Assembly: GCA_016868575.1 (NCBI GenBank)
Contig: VGGL01000006.1
Location: forward strand, 1-56,008
Length of the DNA stretch: 56,008 bases
DNA from: Bacteroidota bacterium
GTDB lineage: Bacteria > Bacteroidota > Bacteroidia > Bacteroidales > FEN-979
Reading direction: 5' to 3'
This document shows, one piece after another, positions 21,706 through 30,830 of the stretch (position 1 is the stretch's first letter; every line of letters begins with the position of its first letter). A program made the position numbers and the translations under genes. The notes under the pieces are model-generated. The model did not search any database and was not told the DNA's origin. It was given only the letters and a program-made list of their open reading frames with translations.

Positions 21706-22500
21706 ATGCGTCAGTACCTCGATCTCCTCTCATTTGTACTCGAAAACGGAATCCGAAAAGAAGATCGAACCGGCACCGGCACCCTCAGTGTTTTTGGTTA
21801 CCAGATGCATTTTGACCTCCAGGATGGTTTTCCGGCACTGACTACCAAAAAGCTTCACCTCCGCTCGATCATCCATGAACTGCTATGGTTTCTGAAAGGT
21901 TCTACCAACATTCATTACCTTCATGAGAACAAGGTATCCATCTGGGACGAATGGGCTGGTAAGGAAGGAGAGCTCGGACCCATCTATGGATATCAGTGGA
22001 GAAACTGGCCAAAATACAATGGAGATCATATCGACCAAATACAGGAAGTGATCCGAAGCATCACCCAAAATCCCGATTCCCGCCGCCACATTGTCAGCGC
22101 CTGGAATGTCGGACAATTGCATGAAATGGCACTCCCGCCCTGCCATTTGCTTTTCCAGTTCTATGTGGCAAATGGCAAACTATCCTGTCTGATGTACCAG
22201 CGAAGCGCTGATATCTTTCTCGGCGTTCCTTTCAATATTGCCTCCTATGCCTTGCTTACCATGATAATGGCGCAAGTGACCAACCTTCAGCCGGGAGTTT
22301 TTATTCATACCCTCGGGGATGCCCATATCTACCTCAACCACATCGAACAGGTTAAGTTGCAGCTAACCCGATCCCCTTTCCCTTTGCCTGCCATGAGGAT
22401 CAATCCTTTGGTAAAAGACATTGATCAATTCGTATTTGAAGATTTTACCCTTGAAAATTATACTGCACATCCCCATATCAAAGGAGATATCTCCGTCTGA
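21706..22500 (+). CDS. thyA: Thymidylate synthase
   Basis: Converts dUMP to dTMP using methylene-tetrahydrofolate, producing dihydrofolate. The 264 residues are the standard compact ThyA length. Motifs: [22 protein letters not shown] at the N-terminus (dUMP-binding Arg), [31 protein letters not shown], the catalytic cysteine in [28 protein letters not shown], and [12 protein letters not shown]. The gene is followed five bases later by folA, which recycles its dihydrofolate product; the two form a classic pair. Confidence 0.98.
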   Translation: MRQYLDLLSFVLENGIRKEDRTGTGTLSVFGYQMHFDLQDGFPALTTKKLHLRSIIHELLWFLKGSTNIHYLHENKVSIWDEWAGKEGELGPIYGYQWRNWPKYNGDHIDQIQEVIRSITQNPDSRRHIVSAWNVGQLHEMALPPCHLLFQFYVANGKLSCLMYQRSADIFLGVPFNIASYALLTMIMAQVTNLQPGVFIHTLGDAHIYLNHIEQVKLQLTRSPFPLPAMRINPLVKDIDQFVFEDFTLENYTAHPHIKGDISV

Positions 22501-22505
22501 ATGCT

Positions 22506-23003
22506 ATGTTTTCAATCATCGTTGCCATCGCACAAAATCATGCCATTGGAAAAGACAATAAACTCCTGTGGCATCTCCCCGAGGACTTGAAAAGGTTTAA
22601 AAGAATCACAACAGGCCACCCGGTGATCATGGGGAAGAAAACCTATGAGTCTCTTCCGATCAAACCCCTTCCCAACCGAACCAACATCGTTATCTCAGAC
22701 AATCCGGCCGATCGATTCAATGGATGCGTCACAGTCCATTCCATGGATGATCTGAAACAATTTTGTAATGACCCTCAGGAAGAATATTTCATCATTGGAG
22801 GAGCTTCCATCTACCGTCAGTTCCTCGATCTTTCTGACAGGATCTACCTGACTACTGTTCACAAGGACTTTGAAGGAGATGTCTTTTTCCCTGAGTTTGA
22901 CAGGGATCAGTGGATTGTTGAAGAGGAGGAGCATTTCCAGGTTTCTGAAACCAACCCTTTACCCAACACTTTTTCAATCCTGAAAAGGAAGAATGAAAAG
23001 TAG
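22506..23003 (+). CDS. folA: Dihydrofolate reductase
   Basis: NADPH-dependent reduction of dihydrofolate to tetrahydrofolate. It has 165 residues, the usual size. N-terminal IVAIAQNHAIGKDNKLLWHLPEDL carries the Met20-type loop and the substrate-binding acidic residue (in PEDL), followed by GHPVIMGKKTYESL for cofactor binding, and FIIGGASIYRQF with the conserved Gly-Gly. It lies downstream of thyA in the same operon and converges with the minus-strand gene at 23012 with an eight-base gap. Confidence 0.98.
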   Translation: MFSIIVAIAQNHAIGKDNKLLWHLPEDLKRFKRITTGHPVIMGKKTYESLPIKPLPNRTNIVISDNPADRFNGCVTVHSMDDLKQFCNDPQEEYFIIGGASIYRQFLDLSDRIYLTTVHKDFEGDVFFPEFDRDQWIVEEEEHFQVSETNPLPNTFSILKRKNEK

Positions 23004-23011
23004 CGACAACG

Positions 23012-24274
23012 TTAAGTCTTACGCTTTTGTTTCTTGGCCGCCGGGAATAGAATATTGTTGAGGATCAGCCGATACCCGGGCGAATTTGGATATAAGTTCA
23101 AATCGGTTGGGGGATCGCCAACCAGGTGTTGATAATCCTCAGGATCATGTCCACCCAGAAAAGTCCAGGTTCCTTTCCCTGACTCACCATGAATATACCT
23201 GGCTTCATTCAGCGAGTTGTTCTCACCCATAACCAGCACATTCGGCTTTAGCTGCGCTTTATCGAAGGCTGTTGTCTGCCCCATGAATGCTTTGATGATT
23301 TGCTCATGATTCTGACAAAGCATAGTCGGTACAGGATCCCATTTGGCTGAAAACTCAAACAGGCTGAAAAAATCATTCTTCTCATTCAGGCTTCTGGGAC
23401 GTGTATTCGTCACATCAATTGATGATATCTCATATTCATACGGATTCTGGCTGAGCTTGAAATCCCTGAATGCAAAACAGTGATCATAATGAAGTTTCTC
23501 CTGAGCTTGCATATCCAGCGGATCACCATCAAAAGGAATATCACAAATATCAATCCCTTCGGCACTGAGAGCAACATCATAACTATCAGGAGCCGAGCAC
23601 ATGGAAAAAAGATAGCCTCCACCGGCAACAAAATCCCGGATACTCTTGGCAACAGCCAACTTCAACTTCGAAACCTTACTGTATCCAAGACGCCTGGCCG
23701 TCTCTTCCGAAATCCTGACATCTTCCTGATACCAGGCGTAATTTTTATAGGCCGCCCAAAACTTACCGTATTGCCCGGTGAAGTCTTCGTGATGCAAATG
23801 GAGCCAATCGTACAAGGGCAATACACCGCTGAGTATCTCTTCATCATAGATCACATCATAAGGTATCTCCGCAAATGTGAGCACCAGGGTGACGGCATCA
23901 TCCCAGGGTTGTTTGTTCTTGGGTGAATAAACTGCCACTTTGGGAGCCTTGTGCAACTTGATAACCTCCATGTTCGTGTTGGGGTCTCCTATTTCGAGCC
24001 GGATGGCTTCAGCTTGCACATCTGCAATAAGCCGGTAACTTACATCCCGAACCTGGCACTCCTGCTCAATCAACGATGCAAAAGGGATCATGAAACTCCC
24101 GCCACGGTAGTTAAGCAACCATTCCGCCTCAAGCCCTTTCGTCAATGCATAATAAGTTATCCCATACGCTTTCAGATGGTTGCGCTGTGCCTGATCCATG
24201 GGGATGAACAGGAAAGTTGCATGCGACTGGAAGCCCCAGGTAACCAGAAAAAGGGATATCAGTAATCGTTTCAT
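23012..24274 (-). CDS. Conserved Bacteroidota exported protein often labelled asparagine synthetase B
   Basis: 420 residues with a signal-like N-terminus (KRLLISLFLVTWGFQSHA). Close relatives in Bacteroides are, from memory, annotated as asparagine synthetase B. I see no N-terminal nucleophilic Cys2 amidotransferase domain and no PP-loop, so that label is doubtful. Conserved-looking blocks are IPMDQAQRNHLKAYGITYYAL, APKVAVYSP, WDDAVTLVLTFAEIPYDVIYDEE, YDWLHLHHEDFTGQYG and GGGYLFSMCSAPDSYDVAL. The middle resembles a class I glutamine-amidotransferase/DJ-1-like fold, with a possible nucleophilic Cys in SMCSA and nearby HLHHED. It directly follows dnaB (five-base gap) and is probably co-transcribed. 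Function is unknown; exported hydrolase is a guess. Confidence 0.8.
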   Translation of the reverse strand: MKRLLISLFLVTWGFQSHATFLFIPMDQAQRNHLKAYGITYYALTKGLEAEWLLNYRGGSFMIPFASLIEQECQVRDVSYRLIADVQAEAIRLEIGDPNTNMEVIKLHKAPKVAVYSPKNKQPWDDAVTLVLTFAEIPYDVIYDEEILSGVLPLYDWLHLHHEDFTGQYGKFWAAYKNYAWYQEDVRISEETARRLGYSKVSKLKLAVAKSIRDFVAGGGYLFSMCSAPDSYDVALSAEGIDICDIPFDGDPLDMQAQEKLHYDHCFAFRDFKLSQNPYEYEISSIDVTNTRPRSLNEKNDFFSLFEFSAKWDPVPTMLCQNHEQIIKAFMGQTTAFDKAQLKPNVLVMGENNSLNEARYIHGESGKGTWTFLGGHDPEDYQHLVGDPPTDLNLYPNSPGYRLILNNILFPAAKKQKRKT

Positions 24275-24279
24275 CTCTC

Positions 24280-25806
24280 TTAAAACGCCCGGTCCTCATC
24301 ATGGATGTCATCCATCTTCGACATGACCGTACGGGCTTTGACACCATTAGGTAACGTCTGAACAGCAACATTCGTATCCGGTTCTTCAATAAAACCCGGA
24401 TCATAGTCAACAAACTTGGCAAACCTGGAGATGAACCTGAGCTTGATATCCTGGGTGGCACCGTTTCTGTTCTTTGCAATACTGATCTCTGCGACACCGG
24501 ATGTTGATTTTCCCTCTTCATCAACATCCAGCTTATAATACTCCGGACGATAGATGAATAAAACCTGATCGGAATCCTGCTCAATAGCGCCGGACTCCCG
24601 AAGGTCGCTTAATATGGGTTTCTTGCTTCCGGTCCGCTTTTCAACCTCCCGGCTGAGCTGGGATAAAGCAATAACGGGTATGTTCAACTCTTTGGCCAGG
24701 CTCTTCAATGAACGGCTGATAGAGCTGATCTCCTGCTCTCGGTTCGACCCTTTTTCCATAGATGCAGTCATCAATTGAAGGTAATCAATGAAGATGATTT
24801 CAATGTTGTATTGAGCCTTCAACCTCCGACTCTTAGCCCTGAGCTCGAAGATGGAAAGAGAAGGGGTATCATCGATATACAATGGAGCTTCGATCAGTGG
24901 TTTGATCTTTACATCCAGTTGTTCCCATTCATAATTCTCCAGCTTTCCTCGTTTCAACTTTTCTGCCGAGATACCCGTTTCGCTGGCAATTAAACGTGTT
25001 ACCAACTGCACTGACGACATCTCAAGGGAGAAAAATGCAACCGGCTTTCTGAATTGTACGGCAATGTTGCGTGCCATGGTGAGGGCGAAAGCTGTTTTCC
25101 CCATCCCGGGTCGGGAAGCCAGGATGATCAGATCCGACTTCTGCCAGCCATGGGTGACCCTGTCCAACTCAGTAAAACCTGAACCAACCCCGCGCAAATG
25201 ATGCTCATCGTCCTTGCCACGCTGGATCTCAGCAATCGCTTCCTTAACCAAATCCTGCATCAGGGAGTAATTACGCCGCAGACTTGATTCGCTGATGCCA
25301 AACAATGAGCTCTCTGCTTTATCGAGTAAATCAAATACATCGGTTGTATCTTCAAATGACTCCCTGATCACTTCACTCGAAATCCTTATCAATTCCCGCT
25401 GAACAAACTTCTGGATAAGAATCCGGGAATGGTATTCAATATTAGCGCCAGAGGCAATGCGGTTGGTTAGAAAGGTAATATAATAGGCTCCTCCTGCGAC
25501 TTCAAGTTCACCATTACGCTTTAACTCTTCCGTAACAGTCAGAATATCTACTGGTTCGGATTTTCCAAATAAACGTTTGATGGCGGAAAAGATGGCTTGA
25601 TGCGACTCCTTATAAAAGACTTCAGGTTGCAAAATCTCAATGACGGCTGTCAGAGCGTCTTTCTCCAGCATCATGGCTCCTAACACTGCTTCTTCCAACT
25701 CAACAGCCTGTGGCGGTACTTTGCCGTATTCGGGCATCACAGGCGCATGAGCCAAAGTACGTGTCTTTTTTCTGTCCGTTCTCGCTCCGGTTTGATTTTC
25801 TTTCAT
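24280..25806 (-). CDS. dnaB: Replicative DNA helicase
   Basis: Hexameric helicase that unwinds DNA ahead of the replisome and binds primase. From the ATG at 25806 it has 508 residues. The N-terminal helical domain starts at PQAVELEEAVLGAMMLE; the RecA-like C-terminal domain carries Walker A ASRPGMGKTAFAL, Walker B IIFIDYLQLM, the GSNREQEISSISRSLKSLA block and the QLSREVEKR and SDLRESGAIEQDSD motifs. An in-frame start seven codons earlier lies closer to the promoter and seems less likely. The unconserved C-terminal tail (after about residue 460) is acidic. Promoter is just upstream; downstream lies the asparagine-synthetase-labelled gene. Confidence 0.97.
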   Translation of the reverse strand: MKENQTGARTDRKKTRTLAHAPVMPEYGKVPPQAVELEEAVLGAMMLEKDALTAVIEILQPEVFYKESHQAIFSAIKRLFGKSEPVDILTVTEELKRNGELEVAGGAYYITFLTNRIASGANIEYHSRILIQKFVQRELIRISSEVIRESFEDTTDVFDLLDKAESSLFGISESSLRRNYSLMQDLVKEAIAEIQRGKDDEHHLRGVGSGFTELDRVTHGWQKSDLIILASRPGMGKTAFALTMARNIAVQFRKPVAFFSLEMSSVQLVTRLIASETGISAEKLKRGKLENYEWEQLDVKIKPLIEAPLYIDDTPSLSIFELRAKSRRLKAQYNIEIIFIDYLQLMTASMEKGSNREQEISSISRSLKSLAKELNIPVIALSQLSREVEKRTGSKKPILSDLRESGAIEQDSDQVLFIYRPEYYKLDVDEEGKSTSGVAEISIAKNRNGATQDIKLRFISRFAKFVDYDPGFIEEPDTNVAVQTLPNGVKARTVMSKMDDIHDEDRAF

Positions 25807-25835
25807 TGATGATTGGCTGATTTTCAAAAGGGGAT

Positions 25836-25843
25836 CAAAGATA
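25836..25843 (-). promoter_or_regulatory. -7 promoter element for dnaB
   Basis: TATCTTTG on the minus strand, an exact TAnnTTTG match, 30 bases before the dnaB ATG at 25806. Confidence 0.55.
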
Positions 25844-25894
25844 ACCCAAAGATGTTTTTGAAGTGCTTTGTTAACTGGAAATAGTTATCCACAA

Positions 25895-27124
25895 TCAGAA
25901 GCCGGCCGTAATGGCTAGCTTGATCCATTTATGCCACTTGCCTCCCTTGAACTCCGGACTCAATAAATGTTGTTCCGCCAACAGGGAAAATCGACCGTAG
26001 GATACCTGGAACCCCACATTCGAAGCCATGACACCTCGCTGGATATCGCCGGCAGGCAGCGTATAAGGATCACTATTTGCAAACATACGACCCTGAAGGG
26101 TGGCATCATACCCGATAAGCCTTCCTTCCACTTGCAAATGAAGATGATAGTCAAGGTTTTTGAATATCCCCTTGTCGGCAGGAAGCGGGCGGGACAACAA
26201 CTCATGTGAAAGAAATGATGGAAGATGACCTATCCTGAACTGGAATCCTGTAGATAACTGGTCGTGCAACGTTCCAACCTTCCCGCCAGCCTGGAAATTG
26301 AATTCATGGTATCTGCCCCTGTATAACATTTTTGAGAATAATAAGGAGTAATTGAACACAAAGCCATCTTTCACCTGGTTCTCCCATCCCAGGGGCTCGC
26401 TGTTTTCAGGGGTGATCGCATGAAAAGCCTTCTGAACCTGTTCTCCAAGTGAAGAAGGTCCGATCATACCAAGTTCTATCTCAGAAGTAATCCTTATCTC
26501 CCGTTTGGCATCATGACTGATCTTATAAAAGCCAAAATAGAGATATCCGGCGTAAGGCCGGTCGCCCTCATGAACCCCCCCTGTCTTCGTGGTAAATGGG
26601 GTGAACATATGTTGAACCAGGGTGATGCCATAATAATTCATTCCTTGACCCCGGTATGGGAACAAGATACGGTGAAGCGGGAAATGAGATAAATGGGGAC
26701 CCGCGTAATCAAGCCGCAATCCGTTGGTGTAATACCGGTCAGAGTAATTGAGAAAATCATTCTCGAAACTGAAGGTCAGGTAACTTCCGGTGTTCATATT
26801 CCAGGTGGAAAACCAGGTCTGGAAATAACCCACCGGAATCTCAGAAGGTCTTACAAAAAGATCTCCCAAGCCAACCTTACCCATCCGGAGTAACTTTTGG
26901 TTAATGCCTTCCCTTAAAGGTTCAACAGAATGACTCTCCGCATTTTTTCTGCGTTGCGAATGCTGGATCTTTTCCGGTTTTTCCTCTCCTGTTCTTGTGT
27001 TTCTGGCCTCATTGTCATCTATGACTACATTCATCCCGGCCTGCTTCTCCGATTCCATGATCTTATCACCGGAACAGCCGGTTAGCACAAGCAAGCCGAT
27101 AAAGAATATAACCCTTACAGACAT
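25895..27124 (-). CDS. LpxR-family lipid A 3-O-deacylase (DUF2219), lipoprotein-like N-terminus
   Basis: Outer-membrane beta-barrel predicted to remove 3-O-linked acyl chains from lipid A. The N-terminus from the ATG at 27124 (VRVIFFIGLLVLTGC) has a lipobox-like LTGC, then about 100 charged, poorly conserved residues. The LpxR-like barrel begins near residue 110 (YLTFSFENDFLNYSDRYYTNGLRLDY), containing the family's Asn-Asp pair and the TNG motif; GDRPYAGYLYFG is another hallmark. The C-terminus ends in Phe, as expected of an outer-membrane barrel. The promoter at 27167-27174 lies inside the longer possible reading frame (to 27211), which supports the 27124 start. Barrel plus lipobox is unusual for LpxR. 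Confidence 0.85.
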   Translation of the reverse strand: MSVRVIFFIGLLVLTGCSGDKIMESEKQAGMNVVIDDNEARNTRTGEEKPEKIQHSQRRKNAESHSVEPLREGINQKLLRMGKVGLGDLFVRPSEIPVGYFQTWFSTWNMNTGSYLTFSFENDFLNYSDRYYTNGLRLDYAGPHLSHFPLHRILFPYRGQGMNYYGITLVQHMFTPFTTKTGGVHEGDRPYAGYLYFGFYKISHDAKREIRITSEIELGMIGPSSLGEQVQKAFHAITPENSEPLGWENQVKDGFVFNYSLLFSKMLYRGRYHEFNFQAGGKVGTLHDQLSTGFQFRIGHLPSFLSHELLSRPLPADKGIFKNLDYHLHLQVEGRLIGYDATLQGRMFANSDPYTLPAGDIQRGVMASNVGFQVSYGRFSLLAEQHLLSPEFKGGKWHKWIKLAITAGF

Positions 27125-27166
27125 GGAAAAGATTGTTCTCTCCTGATTAACAGGGTACATGAATAG

Positions 27167-27174
27167 CAAAGGTA
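27167..27174 (-). promoter_or_regulatory. -7 promoter element for the LpxR-like gene
   Basis: TACCTTTG on the minus strand matches TAnnTTTG, 43 bases before the ATG at 27124, and separates this gene from the nucleoside phosphorylase upstream. Confidence 0.55.
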
Positions 27175-27253
27175 CTACTTTCAACAGGATTCTTGTGCTT
27201 CGGCCTGACATTCAACCTTCTGGAAAGATCAAGCCTCCGGACTGCCCCCCCGG

Positions 27254-28066
27254 TTATATCCTGAGCATCAGTTCTTTGATGAGTATCGTCATTTTAGGGG
27301 CTACTTTGCTGGCTGCATCAATAACGTCCTTGTGTGAAATCTCAACGATCTTTCCATGCACACCCAGGTCACTGATGACTGAAAAAGCAAGGCATTTCAA
27401 ATGCATATGGTGGGCAACAATGACTTCAGGAACCGTGGACATTCCAACACAATCGGCACCAATGATCCGGATGTAACGGTATTCTGCAGGGGTTTCAAAA
27501 GTTGGTCCGGTTACTCCGGCATAAACACCATGCTGAAGTTTGATTTCATGAATTCGCGCAATATCGAGAATATGATCGATCATGCCGGAATCATATGGTT
27601 TACTCATATCCGGAAATCGTGTTCCCAATCTTTCATCATTCGGACCCATGAGGGGGTTCGTACCCATCAGGTTGATATGATCCGTTAACAGCATCAGGTC
27701 ACCAACTTCAAAATCCGGGTTAACTCCGCCACTCGCATTCGAAAGGATCAGCAGCTCTATGCCAAGCATTTTCAACACGCGGATGGGAAAAGTAATTTCC
27801 TGCATCGTATAACCCTCATAGAAGTGAAAGCGACCCTGCATGGCTACCACCTCTTTTCCACTCAGGGTTCCGAAAATGAGACGGCCTTCATGCCCTTCAA
27901 CAGTTGAAACCGGGAAATTCGGGATCTCATGATAGGGGATGGAATGCCGGATAGAAATTTCCTCGACCAATCCCCCAAGTCCGGTACCTAATACAATACC
28001 GACCTGTGGCGACTCGTGTACCCGCTCTTTCAAAAAATCACAGGTTTGCACTATTTTTTTGTACAT
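27254..28066 (-). CDS. Purine nucleoside phosphorylase (trimeric, type I)
   Basis: Phosphorolysis of inosine/guanosine to the base and ribose-1-phosphate in purine salvage. It has 270 residues from the ATG at 28066. Motifs of the trimeric PNP/MTAP family: VGIVLGTGLGGL (phosphate loop), VEGHEGRLIFG, AMQGRFHFYEGY, LILSNASGGVN, GVYAGVTGPTFETPAEYR (purine site Glu) and GADCVGMSTVPEVIVA with the Met contacting ribose. Methylthioadenosine phosphorylases have other residues at the base site, so PNP is preferred. The start overlaps the end of lpxK by 29 bases, making an lpxK-PNP operon; more upstream in-frame starts exist (28096, 28108). Confidence 0.95.
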   Translation of the reverse strand: MYKKIVQTCDFLKERVHESPQVGIVLGTGLGGLVEEISIRHSIPYHEIPNFPVSTVEGHEGRLIFGTLSGKEVVAMQGRFHFYEGYTMQEITFPIRVLKMLGIELLILSNASGGVNPDFEVGDLMLLTDHINLMGTNPLMGPNDERLGTRFPDMSKPYDSGMIDHILDIARIHEIKLQHGVYAGVTGPTFETPAEYRYIRIIGADCVGMSTVPEVIVAHHMHLKCLAFSVISDLGVHGKIVEISHKDVIDAASKVAPKMTILIKELMLRI

Positions 28067-29102
28067 AATACAGTATTCGTTTGTTAAACCTTTCTTCATC
28101 AGGCTCATGGAACCTCACCCTGATGGGGATGAAAAAAGCGGGCAAATCTATGAAAATTTCCTGAAGTGACTTATCTCTCAACCGCATCGCATCCTTTTCT
28201 GTAGTTACCAGAATCTTGTTTTTTGTTGGAAGCCGGTCAAATTCATTCCTGATTTTTTTCAGATCACCCGGAGAATATACATGATGATCAGGGAACCGGA
28301 TTACTTCAATAGCCTCACACAGTCTGCCCAGATGCTCCCGGAGAGCATAATCATCCGCGATGCCTGAAAAAAGAAGGATTGTATTGACCCTTTCAGGCAT
28401 TATATTAACAAAATCAGGGTTCAACGGTATGGCCTCATCATACTGAATGTAAGAAAAATACACCTCCTGATGGGATTGAAGGGCAAGCTCACTGATCAAT
28501 CTTCTGCGTGTGATCGGTGAAAAAATCTTGGGAGTCTTGGTGACAACAATCAAATCGGCCGGACAGGCCTGACTTCTGAATTCCCTCAGGCTTCCGGCCG
28601 GAAGGACAAAATCCTGTGTATACAAATGGTGATAGGCTGTGAGCAAAATGGATAACCCCGGTTTAACATACATGTGTTGATAGGCATCATCGAGCAGGAT
28701 CATTTGCAGCTCCGGATGAGTTTCCATCAACTTGTGGATCCCTCTCCTCCTCCTTTCATCCACGGCCACAACAACATCCCTGAACTTCCTGACGTACTGC
28801 ATCGGTTCGTCACCTATGTCATGATGATCATGAAATTCTCTGGCAATCATGAAGCCTCGGGTACGCCTGCCATACCCGCGTGAAAGCGTAGCAGTCTGGC
28901 GAGTTTCTGATAAAAGTCTGATCAGATACTCCACGTGAGGGGTTTTCCCGGTTCCACCAGCAGAGAGGTTACCAACAGAAATGACAGGGATATTGAATAC
29001 TTCCGATTTCAGAATACCGAAAGAAAAAAACAACTTCCTTACCCACATGATTATGCCATACAGGATACCCGCCGGATAAAGAAGATAATTAACCGCTGCC
29101 AA
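28038..29102 (-). CDS. lpxK: Tetraacyldisaccharide 4'-kinase
   Basis: Phosphorylates the 4' position of tetraacyldisaccharide-1-phosphate to give lipid IVA, the sixth step of lipid A synthesis, at the inner face of the cytoplasmic membrane. It has 354 residues. N-terminal membrane-associating helix (LLYPAGILYGIIMWVRKLFF), VISVGNLSAGGTGKTP as Walker A, SRGYGRR, DEPMQYVRK, and ILLDDAYQH with the catalytic-type acidic pair. The C-terminal part has HHVYSPGDL and VTTEKDAMRL. The downstream purine nucleoside phosphorylase overlaps its end. A clear promoter was not seen. Confidence 0.95.
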   Translation of the reverse strand: MAAVNYLLYPAGILYGIIMWVRKLFFSFGILKSEVFNIPVISVGNLSAGGTGKTPHVEYLIRLLSETRQTATLSRGYGRRTRGFMIAREFHDHHDIGDEPMQYVRKFRDVVVAVDERRRRGIHKLMETHPELQMILLDDAYQHMYVKPGLSILLTAYHHLYTQDFVLPAGSLREFRSQACPADLIVVTKTPKIFSPITRRRLISELALQSHQEVYFSYIQYDEAIPLNPDFVNIMPERVNTILLFSGIADDYALREHLGRLCEAIEVIRFPDHHVYSPGDLKKIRNEFDRLPTKNKILVTTEKDAMRLRDKSLQEIFIDLPAFFIPIRVRFHEPDEERFNKRILYYVQKNSANL

Positions 29103-29193
29103 GAGAAATTGCTTATTACAAGGGTAAAATTAGGAAGAAAAAAGATACCGACCGACTAACAGGTTAAGAAATTTTCCTGAAAAATTCAGTGGA

Positions 29194-29580
29194 TTACTTC
29201 ATCGAATTTTCGGCCAGGATAAACTGGAGGTTGGAGGTCAACTCGGTTACCCCTGAAAGGTCTTGTCCCTTAAGAATAAAGTCCGTAACCCCTGCTTCCA
29301 TTGCCCGCTGATAAACCCATTCATCTCCTGAACCGGAAAAATAGATGATGGATGCTTCCGGCGATTCTGCTTTCAGCCGTGAGATCAGGTCTTCATCCTG
29401 AATGTCTGGAGAAAAGGAATCCATGATCACACATACCGGCTGTTCAACCCGCAGCCTCATGAACAAATCCTCAACCCTTCGAAAAACACTTACCCGGAAA
29501 CCTCTTGCACCAAGCCGGTACTGTAAAAAAGAAGCGCTGTTACGATCCTTGTCAAGAATACAAACGTGTTGATTTTTCAT
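29194..29580 (-). CDS. Stand-alone receiver-domain protein
   Basis: A 128-residue CheY-like receiver with no output domain. From the ATG at 29580 it begins KNQHVCILDKDRN; ILDKD supplies the acidic metal-binding residues, CVIMDS the phosphorylatable Asp, IIYFSGSGD the conserved Ser, and DFILKGQDL the conserved Lys. The fold and length match single-domain response regulators. It lies 91 bases upstream of lpxK in the same direction, but no partner kinase is adjacent. It could signal by protein contact or act in a phosphorelay; target unknown. The in-frame start at 29610 would add an unconserved ten residues. Confidence 0.88.
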   Translation of the reverse strand: MKNQHVCILDKDRNSASFLQYRLGARGFRVSVFRRVEDLFMRLRVEQPVCVIMDSFSPDIQDEDLISRLKAESPEASIIYFSGSGDEWVYQRAMEAGVTDFILKGQDLSGVTELTSNLQFILAENSMK

Positions 29581-29729
29581 GGCTTTTCCTGGAAAAACAA
29601 AAATGAACATAAAAATGCATCATCCACAATCGATACAATAAAACTTATTCACAAGAATTCCACATCTTCCTCTTGTCTCTGATCAATAATCCGTATTTTC
29701 GGGCCGTGATATATCTAAATACTTGAGCG

Positions 29730-30824
29730 ATGAAAGCCAATGAGATCATTTCATACCTGAATGAATGGGCGCCCTTAGCTTACCAGGAATCTTACGACAA
29801 TGCTGGATTGATTATCGGGAATGGGGATCAAGAAGTCAGCGGAATCATTATCACCCTTGATGTCACCCCCGAAGTCTTGGAAGAAGCTAAAAAACGAAAA
29901 TGCAACTTCATCCTAACGCATCATCCGCCGGTGTTTAAACCGGTCAGAAGCATAAACCCAGCTTCATTCCCGGGAAATATTATTTACCAGGCCATAAACA
30001 ACAAGCAACTGATTTTTGCCTTGCACACCAACGTTGACAACACGCATGACGGAATGAATCACAATATTTGCCAGATCATTGGATTAAGGGAAACGAGGAT
30101 TCTGAAACCTTTACCCAACCAACTGGCTAAATTGGTTACGTTCTGTCCTGTGAAATTTGCCGCTGCCGTCAGGGAAGCCCTTTTTCAGGCAGGAGCAGGA
30201 AAACTGGGCGAATATGACTCCTGCAGTTTCAATGCAGAAGGGTTCGGCACCTTCAGAGCCCTCGAAAAAGCTCAACCATACGTGGGGAAGAAAAATATCA
30301 TCCATCAGGAACCTGAGTTGAAAATTGAAACGATCTTCCCGGTTCACCATCAACAAGAGATCATACGCGCGCTTAAGAAAACACACCCCTATGAAGAAGT
30401 TGCCTTTGACATCATCCCGCTGCTGAACACCTTCCGGGAAGCAGGTAGCGGAATGATCGGAACCCTGACCAAACCCATGTCCGCGAAAACATTCCTGAAA
30501 CAGATCAGAAAAAAATTCCAGATCCCCTGCCTGAAATATTCCGGTGATGACATGAAAACCATCCGAACCGTTGCCGTTTGCGGAGGCGCAGGGTCATTCC
30601 TCATCCCCGAAGCCATCTCTCATAAAGCCGACGTATTCCTGACCGGCGACATGAAATACCATGATTTCTTCGATACACCTCAAAACCTCCTTCTCATCGA
30701 CTTCGGTCACTACGAAAGCGAACAAACGGTAAAGTCACTGCTTTTCAACCAGCTTCATAAAAAATTTCCTACCTTTGCAATCCTTATTTCAGAAACAAAC
30801 ACCAATCCTGTAAAATACATCTGA
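29730..30824 (+). CDS. NIF3/YbgI family metal-binding protein (YqfO-like)
   Basis: NIF3-family protein, formerly called GTP cyclohydrolase 1 type 2, of uncertain function. It has 364 residues, the long YqfO form with an inserted PII-like domain (about residues 125-235: KLVTFCPVKFAAAVREALFQAG...HPYEEVAFDI). Metal-site motifs flank it: ESYDNAGLI, LTHHPPVFKP and HTNVDNTHDGMN in the first half, and FLTGDMKYHDFF and LIDFGHYESE in the second. In this phylum it is typically followed by the C4 zinc-ribbon gene, as here (six-base gap). The last codons contain a -7-like element that may drive that gene separately. Confidence 0.92.
   Translation: MKANEIISYLNEWAPLAYQESYDNAGLIIGNGDQEVSGIIITLDVTPEVLEEAKKRKCNFILTHHPPVFKPVRSINPASFPGNIIYQAINNKQLIFALHTNVDNTHDGMNHNICQIIGLRETRILKPLPNQLAKLVTFCPVKFAAAVREALFQAGAGKLGEYDSCSFNAEGFGTFRALEKAQPYVGKKNIIHQEPELKIETIFPVHHQQEIIRALKKTHPYEEVAFDIIPLLNTFREAGSGMIGTLTKPMSAKTFLKQIRKKFQIPCLKYSGDDMKTIRTVAVCGGAGSFLIPEAISHKADVFLTGDMKYHDFFDTPQNLLLIDFGHYESEQTVKSLLFNQLHKKFPTFAILISETNTNPVKYI
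30770..30777 (+). promoter_or_regulatory. -7 promoter element inside the NIF3 3' end
   Basis: TACCTTTG, an exact TAnnTTTG match, within the last codons of the NIF3 gene and 54 bases before the zinc-ribbon ATG. It may give that gene its own transcript. Confidence 0.45.
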
Positions 30825-30830
30825 TGGCTT

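Noticed and set aside
23012..24274. Asparagine synthetase B
   Set aside because: The expected amidotransferase and ATP-binding domains are missing; only the database label suggests it.
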